The translations under genes and the position numbers were made by a program. A stretch of 64,000 nucleotides of DNA from Streptomyces sp. NBC_00568 (GTDB taxonomy: Bacteria > Actinomycetota > Actinomycetes > Streptomycetales > Streptomycetaceae): contig NZ_JAPENW010000001.1 of the NCBI RefSeq assembly GCF_026341855.1, positions 6,377,001 through 6,441,000 on the forward strand, written 5' to 3'. A model generated the notes under the pieces. That model saw only the letters and a list, made by a program, of their open reading frames with translations. It ran no database searches and was not told where the DNA came from. How positions within the stretch are numbered: the first letter of the stretch is position 1; each line of letters starts with the position of its first letter. Shown here piece after piece: positions 43,367 to 51,884 of the stretch.

Positions 43367-45724
43367 CTAGTCCCGCGCTCGTGCGGCGACGATCAGCTGC
43401 CCGAGGGCCAGACCGCCGTCATTGGGGGGAACCCTGTGATGCCTCAGTACGGTGAAGCCGTCCCGTTCCAGAACGGCGCCGCAGCCCTCGGTGAGCAGGG
43501 CGTTGCAGAACACCCCGCCGCTGAGGGCCACCGTGCGGATGCCGGTCCGCTCTCGCGCCACCGTGCACACCTCCTGGACCAGGGCGACCACGGCCCGATG
43601 GAACCGACGCGCCACCCGACCGGCCGTGACACCGGCACGGACGTCCGCGACGGCGGCGGCCAGGACCGGCGCCGGATCGGCGATCAGTGGCGCCTCGGGG
43701 TCCTGAAGGACCGTTCTCAGCATGAACCGGTACCCGTCGTTCCGCTCGTCGTCGCCGAGCGGCCCCGCCAGGTCGTCCAGTGCCGCGTTCTCCAGCTCCA
43801 TCGCCGCCTGCGCCTCGTACTCCACCCGGTGGCAGACCCCCGCGAGCGAGGACACCGCGTCGAAGAGGCGGCCCATGCTCGACGTGGGCACGCAGTTGAA
43901 CCCCCGCTCCAGCTGCCGTTCGAGCAGCCGCCGCTCCTCCGGGGTGGCGGCCGCGGCGCACGGCAGCTCGTCCGACCAGGGCAGTCCCGCCGTCCGCAGG
44001 TGCGACAGCGCCATCCGGTACGGGTTGCGTACGGCCGCGTCGCCGCCCGGCAGCGCCGTATAGCCCAGATGAGCGAACCGCCGGTACCCGTCGTAGTCGG
44101 CGAGCAGCACCTCGCCGCCCCACACGGCACCGTCGTCGCCGTATCCGGTCCCGTCGAAGGCGATCCCGATCACCGGTGCCGAACCGTCGAGACCGTGCTC
44201 GGCCATGGCGGAGGCGACATGGGCGTGGTGGTGCTGCACCCGGCGCAGCGGCAGGCCGCGGGCCTCGGCGGCGCGCCGCGCCCACTGGGTGGAGCGATAG
44301 CCGGGATGCCGGTCGGTGATCAGCAGCCGCGGCTCGACGGCGGTGAGGTCCGTCAGATGGCCCGTGGCCCGCTCGAAGGCGTTCAGGGTGGCCAGGTCGT
44401 CCATGTCCCCGACGTGCGCGGACAGCCAGGCGTAGCGGCCGTCCCCGGCGCAGAAGGTGTTCTTCAGGTCGCCGCCCACGGCCAGCGCCGGGACCACCGG
44501 GACCGGGAGCGCGATCGGGAAGGGGGCGTAGCCGCGCGAACGGCGCACCGGAAGCTCGGCTCCCGCGCAGACCCGTACCACCGAGTCGTCGCAGGGCACG
44601 TGGATGGGGCGGTCGTGGGCGAGCCAGGCGTCGGCCAGCCCCGCCAGCCGGGTCAGCGCCTCGGCGTCGTCGGTGACGATGGGTTCGCCGGAGCGGTTTC
44701 CGCTGGTCATGACGAGGACGGCCGGGCCCGGTGGATCACCGGGCAGACCGAGCAGCAGCCGGTGCACCGGCGTGTACGGGAGCATGAAGCCGAGGTCGGG
44801 GCTGCCGGGCGCGACCCCCGCCGCGATCTCGCCGGAGGCCGCCCGCCGCCGCAGCAGGACCACCGGCTTGCGCGGCCCGAGCAGCAGCTCCCGCTCCTCC
44901 GGTCCGACGTGGGCCAGCCGGCGCACGGTCTCCAGCGAGTCCGCCAGCACGGCGAACGGCTTGCCGCCACGGTTCTTGCGCTTGCGCAGGGTGCGGACGG
45001 CCGCGGGGTCGCCCGCGTCGCACGCCAGGTGGTAGCCGCCGATCCCCTTGACCGCCAGCACGGCGCCCTCGGCCAGCAGCCGGCGGGCCTCGGTGATCGC
45101 CCGCGCGTCGCGCAGCTCGCCCGGATCACCGGGTCCGGTGCGCAGGGTGAGCCGGGGGCCGCAGGCGGGGCAGGCGATCGGCTGGGCGTGGAAGCGCCGG
45201 TCGGCCGGGTCGGTGTACTCGCGGGCGCAGTCCGCGCACATCGGAAAGCCCGCCATGGTGGTGCGGTCCCTGTCGTACGGCAACGAGGTCACGATGGTGA
45301 ACCGGGGGCCGCAGTGCGTGCAGGTGATGAACGGGTGCCGGTACCGCCGGTCGGCGGGGTCGGCGAGCTCGCCCAGACAGGCGTCGCAGGTGGCGGTGTC
45401 CGGGGAGACGAGCGTGCGTCCTGGGCCGCCGGAGGAGGGGCGGATGGTGAACACCGATCCGTCGTTCTCCAGGGGCACGGCACGGTGCTCGACCGACTCG
45501 ACGACCGCGAGCGGCGGCGGACGCGTCCCGATGCGCACGCAGAACGTCTCGACGTCGGCGGCGGGGCCCTCGACCTCGGCCTCGACGCCCCGCGCGTTGT
45601 TGGTGACCCAGCCGGTCAGCCCCAGCTCCTCGGCGAGGGTGTACACGAAGGGCCGGAAACCCACTCCCTGGACGACGCCCGTGACGGTGACGTGCCTGCG
45701 CTCGCGTCCCGGGGTCCGTTTCAC
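43367..45724 (-). CDS. hypF: Carbamoyltransferase HypF
   Basis: Makes carbamoyl-adenylate from carbamoyl phosphate and transfers the carbamoyl group to HypE; 785 residues. In order: N-terminal acylphosphatase domain (GVVQGVGFRPFVYTLAEELG), paired zinc-finger motifs (CDAC, CTHC, CADC, CPAC) at about 110-190, a YrdC-like domain (KGIGGYHLACDA), and a Kae1-like C-terminal domain with HHHAHVASAMAEH and LSGGVFCN. The GTG start overlaps the hypB stop (GTGA). Second to the large subunit it is the longest gene in the locus. Confidence 0.96.
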   Translation of the reverse strand: MKRTPGRERRHVTVTGVVQGVGFRPFVYTLAEELGLTGWVTNNARGVEAEVEGPAADVETFCVRIGTRPPPLAVVESVEHRAVPLENDGSVFTIRPSSGGPGRTLVSPDTATCDACLGELADPADRRYRHPFITCTHCGPRFTIVTSLPYDRDRTTMAGFPMCADCAREYTDPADRRFHAQPIACPACGPRLTLRTGPGDPGELRDARAITEARRLLAEGAVLAVKGIGGYHLACDAGDPAAVRTLRKRKNRGGKPFAVLADSLETVRRLAHVGPEERELLLGPRKPVVLLRRRAASGEIAAGVAPGSPDLGFMLPYTPVHRLLLGLPGDPPGPAVLVMTSGNRSGEPIVTDDAEALTRLAGLADAWLAHDRPIHVPCDDSVVRVCAGAELPVRRSRGYAPFPIALPVPVVPALAVGGDLKNTFCAGDGRYAWLSAHVGDMDDLATLNAFERATGHLTDLTAVEPRLLITDRHPGYRSTQWARRAAEARGLPLRRVQHHHAHVASAMAEHGLDGSAPVIGIAFDGTGYGDDGAVWGGEVLLADYDGYRRFAHLGYTALPGGDAAVRNPYRMALSHLRTAGLPWSDELPCAAAATPEERRLLERQLERGFNCVPTSSMGRLFDAVSSLAGVCHRVEYEAQAAMELENAALDDLAGPLGDDERNDGYRFMLRTVLQDPEAPLIADPAPVLAAAVADVRAGVTAGRVARRFHRAVVALVQEVCTVARERTGIRTVALSGGVFCNALLTEGCGAVLERDGFTVLRHHRVPPNDGGLALGQLIVAARARD

Positions 45725-46572
45725 CGCGCGTGCTCCTGAGCGGGCGTCCGGCTCAGGCCGGTCCCGTCCTCCCGAGGGTGCGGGTGCTGGTGTCCGTCGG
45801 CGGGCGAGGGGCCGTCCGCGTGCGGGTGCTCCTCCGACCGGGGGTGTCCGTCGCCGTTCTCGTGGCGGTGCAGGTACCGCTCGTGCTGCCGCGCCAGGAC
45901 GGGGACGTGGGTCTCGTCGCCGGCCGCGCAGCGCAGGATGTGGGCCAGCAGCGCGTCGACCCCCTGGCCGGTGCGGGCCGAGGTCTCCAGGACCGGCACT
46001 CCGGGGTTGACCTGCTGAACTCCCGCCAGGAACGCCTCCCGGTCGAAGCCGACGGCGTCCGCGATGTCGGTCTTGGTGATCACGACCAGGTGCGCGAGTC
46101 CGAAGGCCGCCGGGTACTTGACCGGCTTGTCCTCGCCCTCCGTCACCGACGCGAGCGCGATGCGCAGGGTCTCTCCGAGGTCGTAGGAGGCCGGGCAGAC
46201 GAGATTGCCGACGTTCTCGACGAACAGCAGGCGCGTGCCCTCGGGCAGCCAGTCCTCGAGCCGGCGCCGGAGCATGCCCGCCTCCAGATGGCAGAGCCCG
46301 TCGGTGAGGATCTGCCGCACGGGGGCGCCGGAGCGGGCCAGCCGTGTCGCGTCGTTCTCCGTCGCCAGGTCGGCGGTGACGGCGGCGGCCGGGGTGCCGC
46401 CCGCGACGGCGCGGGCGAGCAGCTGTTCGAGCAGGGCCGTCTTGCCGCTGCCCGGACTGGACAGCAGATTCACCGCCACCGTGCCGCGGTCACCCAGATA
46501 GCCGCGCAAGGCCAGGGCGTTCTCGTCGTTCTTGGCGAGGACGGCCTGATGCAGGTCAACGGTGCGGCACAT
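45721..46572 (-). CDS. hypB: Hydrogenase nickel-insertion GTPase HypB
   Basis: Nickel-delivery GTPase, 283 residues. The P-loop is SSPGSGKTALLEQ (GSGKT at 41-45). Metal-binding and switch parts are ENVGNLVCPASYDLGE and ITKTDIADAVGFD. The last 45 residues are a His-rich tail with nine His in HERYLHRHENGDGH and HPHADG/HQHPHP units, a probable nickel store. In most HypB proteins the His stretch is N-terminal, so this arrangement is unusual. It overlaps hypA by 17 bases and hypF by four. Confidence 0.95.
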   Translation of the reverse strand: MCRTVDLHQAVLAKNDENALALRGYLGDRGTVAVNLLSSPGSGKTALLEQLLARAVAGGTPAAAVTADLATENDATRLARSGAPVRQILTDGLCHLEAGMLRRRLEDWLPEGTRLLFVENVGNLVCPASYDLGETLRIALASVTEGEDKPVKYPAAFGLAHLVVITKTDIADAVGFDREAFLAGVQQVNPGVPVLETSARTGQGVDALLAHILRCAAGDETHVPVLARQHERYLHRHENGDGHPRSEEHPHADGPSPADGHQHPHPREDGTGLSRTPAQEHAR

Positions 46573-46993
46573 GGCTCGTCTCCTCGTCGCGTGTCGGCAG
46601 CCCGGCCGGCGCGGCCCGTGGCCCGTCGTCCGCGCTCTTCGCGTCCAGGGGCCCGTCGGCCAGCGTCACCCGGACGATCTCCAGCTCCCGGCCGCTGAGC
46701 AGGGTCAGCGTGGCCCCGCAGGCGGCGCACCACAGCACCGGAGGCATCCCGGTCGGCGCCTCGCGGCCGCAGCCGTCGCAGTGCGCCCGTGCCTCGACAG
46801 TCTCGATCAGCAGGCGTGCCCCCGCCAGCGCGGTGCCCTCCGTCGCCAGGCCGAACGAGAAGTCCAGCGCCTCGGGCACCACCCCCGCGAGCTCGCCGAT
46901 CCGCAGGGTCAGCGACGCGATCGTGCCGCCCTGTTCCCGCAGGGCCTCCTCGACCTGTTCGACGACCGCCACGGCGATGGACAGTTCATGCAC
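46556..46993 (-). CDS. hypA: Hydrogenase nickel chaperone HypA
   Basis: Nickel-binding zinc protein that works with HypB; 145 residues, about 30 longer than usual owing to a C-terminal extension. The GTG start at 46993 is chosen because the protein then begins MHELSIAVAVVEQ, whose His2 is the family nickel ligand. The zinc site is formed by CDGC and CAAC pairs. It is the first gene of the hyp operon and is divergent from the PadR-type regulator. Confidence 0.94.
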   Translation of the reverse strand: MHELSIAVAVVEQVEEALREQGGTIASLTLRIGELAGVVPEALDFSFGLATEGTALAGARLLIETVEARAHCDGCGREAPTGMPPVLWCAACGATLTLLSGRELEIVRVTLADGPLDAKSADDGPRAAPAGLPTRDEETSHVPHR

Positions 46994-47081
46994 GGCCCTC
47001 ACCTCCCGCCGCCGGACCCTCGTGGGGCCGTCCGGCGCCCAGGTGTGGGGTTCGCGCATGGCTGGTTACTCTGAGAAGACG

Positions 47082-47519
47082 ATGACTGGCCACGAGGTCG
47101 AGCGACGCGCTCTGCTCACCCCGGTGCTGCTCCTGCTGCTGGCCGAACGCCAAGGGCATGGCTACGAGCTGGTGCAGCGCCTGGGTGCCTTCGGCTGTGC
47201 CGACGCCGATCAGGCGCATGTGTACCGGCTGCTGCGGGGCATGGAGAGCAGCGGTGAGGTGACCTCGCACTGGCACGCCTCCGAGAGCGGCCCCGCGCGC
47301 CGCGTCTACGCGATCACCCAGCAGGGCGCCATGAACCTCGCCCTGTGGTTCGTCCGCCTGGGCGAACTCCACGGCACCCTGCATCTCTTCCTCGAGCGGT
47401 ACGTGCAGCTCGAGGACGTCGGTGGCCGTGCGGGGCACACGGGCGAAGGCCCGGGCGCCGGCGCGCGTGCGCCGGATCATGCGCGTACGCCGGATCACAT
47501 GCGCCGCATGCGCAAGTAG
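47082..47519 (+). CDS. PadR-family regulator between the hydrogenase operons
   Basis: PadR-like winged-helix regulator of 145 residues. LLTPVLLLLLAERQGHGYEL, VYRLLRGMESSGEVTSHW and RRVYAITQQGAMNLALW are the DNA-binding wing and helix segments. A short C-terminal arm ends in a RAPDHARTPDHMRRMRK tail. ATG at 47082 (MTGHEVERR) has GAGAAG nearby; an ATG 24 bases upstream is less supported. It is the only gene on the plus strand among the hydrogenase genes and diverges from hypA, so it is the best candidate local regulator. Confidence 0.88.
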   Translation: MTGHEVERRALLTPVLLLLLAERQGHGYELVQRLGAFGCADADQAHVYRLLRGMESSGEVTSHWHASESGPARRVYAITQQGAMNLALWFVRLGELHGTLHLFLERYVQLEDVGGRAGHTGEGPGAGARAPDHARTPDHMRRMRK

Positions 47520-47611
47520 CGGCGGATGTCCGACAGGTTCCTGGCGACTCCGTAGGCCAGTACGAGGCCCGCGGCCATGCCCACCCATTGCCATTCCATC
47601 CTTGCCTCCAT
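47495..47611 (-). CDS. 38-residue membrane peptide ending the hydrogenase operon
   Basis: Tiny protein with a hydrophobic core (WQWVGMAAGLVLAYGVA) and a basic tail (RRYLRMRRM), 38 residues. The ATG at 47611 has AGAGGAG about ten bases upstream. It follows the maturation protease gene by five bases and its last 25 bases overlap the end of the convergent PadR gene. From memory, Streptomyces hydrogenase loci carry such a gene (DUF6893 family); its role is unknown. One membrane helix with a positive tail could anchor the soluble hydrogenase. Confidence 0.75.
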   Translation of the reverse strand: MEARMEWQWVGMAAGLVLAYGVARNLSDIRRYLRMRRM

Positions 47612-47616
47612 CGTGG

Positions 47617-48177
47617 TCAGCTCCTCTGAGGTACAGAGGCAGCGCGGCGTACCAGGTCGAGCACCAGATCGGCGGCGGGCTCCACGGCTTCGGCCACCGG
47701 GGGTGTCAGGCCCATGCCCTCGTCCGTGTCGCGGGGTTCGCAGCCGATGACGTAGACCTCCTCGGGGAGAGTGCCGCCCGCGCCGGCGTGCAGATCGTGC
47801 AGCAGGGCCAGCACGGTGGCGGGGTCCATGGCGTGTGTGTCCATCGGCCCCGGCTCGGGCCGTGCCGCGGGGGGCTCGGGGCCGACGTCGATCGTGTAGA
47901 GCGTGCCCGGCGGGCCTCCCCGGCTGACGATGTCCACCAGCACGAGGGTCCGATAGCCCTCCAGCAGCCGGTAGGCGAGGTGCACCCCGCGGATGCCGGC
48001 GTCCATCAGCTCGACGCCGGGCGGCAGTTCGGGCGTGCGGACGGCGAGGCGCCGTACGGTCTCCACCCCGAATCCGTCGTCCTGGAGGAACACGTTGCCG
48101 ACCCCGGCGACCAGGATCCGGCGGGTCCCGTCCGGCTCCGCCGTACCGGAGGCGTCGGTGCGATCGGGTGCGGTCAT
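47617..48177 (-). CDS. Hydrogenase maturation endopeptidase
   Basis: Protease of the HyaD/HybD/HycI family, 186 residues, which cuts the C-terminal extension off the nickel-loaded large subunit. It has VAGVGNVFLQDDGFGVETVRRL with the conserved acidic nickel ligand, then the second ligand region MDAGIRGVHLAYRLLEGY. ATG at 48177 after GAAGGAGG; it overlaps the upstream gene by four bases (ATGA). The substrate is the hhyL product, which retains a 23-residue extension after its last Cys motif and His. Confidence 0.9.
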   Translation of the reverse strand: MTAPDRTDASGTAEPDGTRRILVAGVGNVFLQDDGFGVETVRRLAVRTPELPPGVELMDAGIRGVHLAYRLLEGYRTLVLVDIVSRGGPPGTLYTIDVGPEPPAARPEPGPMDTHAMDPATVLALLHDLHAGAGGTLPEEVYVIGCEPRDTDEGMGLTPPVAEAVEPAADLVLDLVRRAASVPQRS

Positions 48178-49604
48178 GTCGCCTCCTCCTTCAGCGGGGC
48201 CACCTCGTCGGGCTTGAAGTACAGGAAGCGGCCCTGGGCGCGGCGTACGTCGGTGCCGGGATCGTCGTCCACGACGACGGCTAGGTGCGTCTCGCCGTCG
48301 AGGTCGCCGACCACGGCCTCGACCGTGGCGTGCCGGCCGAAGAGGAAGGCGTCCTGGGCGTCGGAACGCCGGGCGCCCGGCCTGAGCAGGACTCTGCTGC
48401 CGGCCCGTACGCTCTCGCCGTTGATGACGACGACGGCCGGCACCTCGGTGGCCCCGGGGTCCTGCGCCGGGTCCCACCAGGGGTGCCCGGGGCCCTCGGG
48501 CAGGGTCGGTCCGGTCTCGGGAGCAGTGGGGCGGGTCTCGCCCGGAAGGCTGTCTCCGGTGATCTCGCGCAGCCCCCGGATCGCTCCGTGCAGCCGGTCG
48601 CGGACCGCCTCGGGCATGTCGTCCACCAGGTCGATGACCTCGGCGGCGCGGGCGTCCGTGCCGCGGGCCTCGCGCTTCTCCCGTTCGGTGAGCGCGGCCG
48701 TGCGCAGCGAGAGGATCTCGTCGATCTCGGTGGCGTCGTAGAGGGGCCCCGGGCTCTCCTCGGCGACGGCCGGGTGGTCTTCCAGGATGATCGGCGAGGA
48801 CAGCATGACGTCCTCCGTGCCGGGCGGTCCCGCGAGGACGGGCCAGGTGTGGTCGTTGTGGCAGCTCGCGGCGGCCGGACGGGCCCACTCGGGCGGGTCG
48901 GTCAGCGACAGGAACCGTCCGCCGGGCACGCCGAACAGCAGATGGGTGCCGATCATGCTGTGGGCGAGGGCGGTCTCGCGGTCGGTGCCGGTGCCCTTCG
49001 GGGCGAGGGTGGTGTTGTGCACGCTCACCGTGAGCCGCAGCACCCGGTAGGGTCCCGGCAACTCCTCGATGCGCGGGCGCAGTTCACCCGTCAGCCGCTT
49101 CCTGCGCCGCACGAGACGGCCCAGCGTCCGGCCCTCCGTGTCGGTCACCGGCTCGTACTCGACGGCATCGGGCAGGTCGAACCGTACGGCGTGGACGGCC
49201 GCCTGATCGCCCATCAGCTCGGCGAGCGACTCATGGATCAGCACGCGTTCCTCGTGACCCTCGTCCCACGGCACCAGCACCCGGTCGGGAAGGTCGAGTT
49301 CGGGCACCTCCGTGTAACCGCCGTCGGCGTCGAGCCGTTCGACCGTGCGCCGCCGGACGTGCAGGAAGCGCAGTTCGGCGTGGAGCCGGTCGCCGGCGCG
49401 GGGCTCCAGCAGGCATTCGGTGCGCTGGACGGCGTGTTCCCCGGTCGTCGCGGTCCAGGCGGGCGGCACCAGGACGCCGAACTGCCAGCGCAGTTGGTTC
49501 TTCGCGGCCGAGGCGCGGTAGGGGTAGAGGACATATCCCTCGAACAGGACGGCGTCCGCCACCGTGCGGGCCTGCTCGAAGCCGTTCTCCAGGGGATTGC
49601 TCAT
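48174..49604 (-). CDS. Hydrogenase-locus protein of unknown function, 476 residues
   Basis: A large soluble protein with no motif that I recognise. The N-terminal half is beta-rich with a repeated pattern of charged strands (LHAELRFLHVRRRTVERL). There is an acidic hinge at about 290-330, an RxEIDEILSLRTAALTEREKRE helix, and a C-terminal compact domain (SVRAGSRVLLRPGARRSDAQ). No signal peptide or membrane segment. It lies between the protease gene and the next small gene and is separated from the latter by one base. Its fixed position suggests a structural or assembly role in this hydrogenase type. Confidence 0.8.
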   Translation of the reverse strand: MSNPLENGFEQARTVADAVLFEGYVLYPYRASAAKNQLRWQFGVLVPPAWTATTGEHAVQRTECLLEPRAGDRLHAELRFLHVRRRTVERLDADGGYTEVPELDLPDRVLVPWDEGHEERVLIHESLAELMGDQAAVHAVRFDLPDAVEYEPVTDTEGRTLGRLVRRRKRLTGELRPRIEELPGPYRVLRLTVSVHNTTLAPKGTGTDRETALAHSMIGTHLLFGVPGGRFLSLTDPPEWARPAAASCHNDHTWPVLAGPPGTEDVMLSSPIILEDHPAVAEESPGPLYDATEIDEILSLRTAALTEREKREARGTDARAAEVIDLVDDMPEAVRDRLHGAIRGLREITGDSLPGETRPTAPETGPTLPEGPGHPWWDPAQDPGATEVPAVVVINGESVRAGSRVLLRPGARRSDAQDAFLFGRHATVEAVVGDLDGETHLAVVVDDDPGTDVRRAQGRFLYFKPDEVAPLKEEAT

Positions 49605-49605
49605 C

Positions 49606-50247
49606 TCAGTCGGCCCCCTTCGCGTCGGCGGTTTCGAGGAGTTCCTCGAAGACCCGCTCCCAGGACGGCAGGGCGTGGGCGGAGCGGTAGCGGCGCAGCG
49701 CGTCCAGCACGTCCAGCCGGACGCGCAGCCAGCCCGAGTTGGGGAAGTACTGCTCGATCATGTTCCGCCAGACGTCCACCGGCATCCGGTACGACGTCTC
49801 CTTGTGCCAGGGCACCGGCTCGGCCCGGAAGCCGTCCCGGCCCGTGAACACCGTGCCGGAGAAGAGCAGGAGCAGCGGAATCTCGCCGCGGGACAGCGCC
49901 CGGAAGTACGACGCGGAGGCGACCTCCGTGTCGTAGGTGCAGGGCACCGGGAGATCGACCTCCGTGGAACCGGTGAACCCCGGGACCGTGATGGAGGCGT
50001 GGGCGAACTGCAACGGCTTGAGCGTGCTGTTCCAGCGGCTCGGTTCGCCGAACAGGTCACCCAGCATGCCGACCTCCTCCGGCTCGTACGATCGCCCGGC
50101 GGGCTCGATACGGATCTGGCAGCGCAGCGCGACGGCGTGCACCGGCTGATGATCGGCCTCCTCGATGCGCAGCCCGAACAGCAGCGTGGGCCCGGCTCCG
50201 TACGGCTCGGGGCGCACACCGGTGCAGGTGAACTGGAGATCGGTCAC
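49606..50247 (-). CDS. Hydrogenase-locus protein, DUF6084-like
   Basis: A 213-residue soluble protein starting VTDLQFTCTGVRPEPYGAGP (GTG). Strand-rich, with conserved aromatic segments such as WHKETSYRMPVDVWRNMIEQYFP (about residues 158-180). I recall this family as DUF6084, found with hydrogenase genes in actinobacteria (not checked). The GTG overlaps the stop of the upstream DUF5947-like gene by four bases (GTGA). Confidence 0.78.
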   Translation of the reverse strand: MTDLQFTCTGVRPEPYGAGPTLLFGLRIEEADHQPVHAVALRCQIRIEPAGRSYEPEEVGMLGDLFGEPSRWNSTLKPLQFAHASITVPGFTGSTEVDLPVPCTYDTEVASASYFRALSRGEIPLLLLFSGTVFTGRDGFRAEPVPWHKETSYRMPVDVWRNMIEQYFPNSGWLRVRLDVLDALRRYRSAHALPSWERVFEELLETADAKGAD

Positions 50248-50951
50248 GGGGCGCCCCCGGAGTGCGTGGCCGGACGCCCGGATTCCGGGGGAGCGGCGGG
50301 GGGTCCGGGGCGTGCCGATGCGGCGGTGGGCCCGGTTTCCGCTTCCAGTGGCCGGGCGGCCGCCGTGATCCGTTCGAGGAACTCCGCGATGTCCGAGCGC
50401 GCCTCGGTACCGCCGTCGAAGCCCTTCCAGTGCAGCCGCATCCGGCCGACCAGCTCGTAGCAGACGTCGACCGGGACGAGCGTGCAGGTGACCGAGTCGC
50501 CGCGGCCGCGGTGCAGCAGCAGCGCCTCCACGTCGGGTTCGAGCAGCTCCGCGAGCCGGCTGCGTCCGAGGACCGCGTCCCAGGTCCGCGGATCGAGTTC
50601 GCTCTCGGTGGCGCCCGCCGGGCTCGGGTAGAAGGCCGCGAGCCGGTCGAGTTCGGAGTTGCGGAAGAAGAAGGCGAGCGCGACGGGGATCTGCAGCCGG
50701 TTCCAGTCCGACTCGTCCAGGTCGAACCCGGGATCGGTGAGATACCGGTCCGGGACGGCCCGGAAGCGGCCCTGCCCCGCGCCCGGCCGGGTGAAGAGCA
50801 GATGGCAGGGCGGGCAGGCGCATTTGAGGGACCGTCGCGAGGTGTCCACGAGATGCCGGTGCTCGGCGGGCAGCGGCTCCCCGCACAGGTCGCAGCGCTC
50901 GCCGGCGGGCGGCGGCCTCCGGGTGAACTGCTTGAGGACGTCGGTGGTCAT
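50244..50951 (-). CDS. Hydrogenase-locus protein, DUF5947-like, with Cys pairs
   Basis: A 235-residue protein with two Cys pairs near its start, CDLC at 20-23 and CPPC at 46-49, and nearby His residues, so it probably binds a metal. The rest has LQIPVALAFFFRNSELDRLAAFYPSPAGATES and a Pro/Ala-rich tail. I recall the family as DUF5947 in Streptomyces hydrogenase loci. ATG at 50951 overlaps the upstream stop (ATGA). Confidence 0.8.
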   Translation of the reverse strand: MTTDVLKQFTRRPPPAGERCDLCGEPLPAEHRHLVDTSRRSLKCACPPCHLLFTRPGAGQGRFRAVPDRYLTDPGFDLDESDWNRLQIPVALAFFFRNSELDRLAAFYPSPAGATESELDPRTWDAVLGRSRLAELLEPDVEALLLHRGRGDSVTCTLVPVDVCYELVGRMRLHWKGFDGGTEARSDIAEFLERITAAARPLEAETGPTAASARPGPPAAPPESGRPATHSGGAP

Positions 50952-51859
50952 GGCCCCGCCCCCAGCAGCTCGCCGGGCAGCGCAACCCGCACCGAACCGT
51001 CCTCCTCCAGCAGCGGTACGGGCTCCAGGTGAGCCCGCTCGCCCCGGCCCGCCCGGTGCACGTCGAACTCGGCGGCACATCCCGCGCACCGCAGCAGTTC
51101 GCCGTCCAGGACCGCCGGTGCGAGGCTCGCGGCACAGACCGGGCAGCGGTCGCGGTAGGCGTACAGCTGTCCCGGCAGGCGGACGAGCAGCAGGGTGCGG
51201 CCGGCGACGTCGGTGACGCCGGTGGCCCGTTCGCCCAAGGGCAGCGCGCGAGGGCCGAGGGTGTACCAGCGCGCCGCGTCGTCCGCTCCTCCGGACGCGG
51301 CCGGGTCACCCGGACCGTCGTCCGGACGGTGCGGCAGGATCTGGAGCAGGGCGGGCCCCGGGTCCTCCTCGGCCATTCCCTCGACCTCGATGTGCTCGAC
51401 CTCGGGGGCGATCCGGGCGACCGCCTCCTCGATGGTCCAGCGCACGGTCTGGGTGGAGGACGGACAGCCGTCGCAGCTGCCGCGCAGCCTGAGCCGCAGT
51501 GTCGGGCCGTCGGCCGCCTCCATGTCGAGCCCGGCCACTTCGACGTCGCCCGCGTGCGAGCCGAGGTAGGGACGGACCTTGTCGAGGGCCCGGCCCACCC
51601 GGGTCGCGGTGTCCTCCGGATGCAGATCGTGCAGGATCAGCAGATCGCTGACCAGTTCGTCGGCGGTCAGGACGGCGAGGGGATCCGCGCCGTCCGGGGC
51701 CGCGCGCAGCAGCCGTACGGCCCGGGCCAGACCCTCGCCGTAGAACTCCACGAGGCAGCGCACGAGTTCGTCCGCCGTGTCGCGTGCTTCCGGTCCCGCC
51801 CGCTGCGCCAGCTCGTCGAGCAGCGCGCCTATCCGCTCACCCGTCTCCTGTCCGGCCAT
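50948..51859 (-). CDS. NifU-domain/Rieske-fold iron-sulfur protein of the hydrogenase
   Basis: A 303-residue soluble protein. The middle domain is NifU C-terminal-like, with LRLRGSCDGCPSSTQTVRW carrying CxxC at 129-132. The C-terminal domain has the sequence plan of a Rieske ferredoxin but uses CPVC (239-242) and CAGC (258-261), so both ligand pairs are Cys. It matches the HhyE-type protein proposed to carry electrons from this hydrogenase to the respiratory chain. Start ATG at 51859 is preferred; a TTG two codons earlier has AGGAG at a better distance. Confidence 0.85.
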   Translation of the reverse strand: MAGQETGERIGALLDELAQRAGPEARDTADELVRCLVEFYGEGLARAVRLLRAAPDGADPLAVLTADELVSDLLILHDLHPEDTATRVGRALDKVRPYLGSHAGDVEVAGLDMEAADGPTLRLRLRGSCDGCPSSTQTVRWTIEEAVARIAPEVEHIEVEGMAEEDPGPALLQILPHRPDDGPGDPAASGGADDAARWYTLGPRALPLGERATGVTDVAGRTLLLVRLPGQLYAYRDRCPVCAASLAPAVLDGELLRCAGCAAEFDVHRAGRGERAHLEPVPLLEEDGSVRVALPGELLGAGP

Positions 51860-51884
51860 CGGCAAGCCCCTCTCCTGAGGAAGG

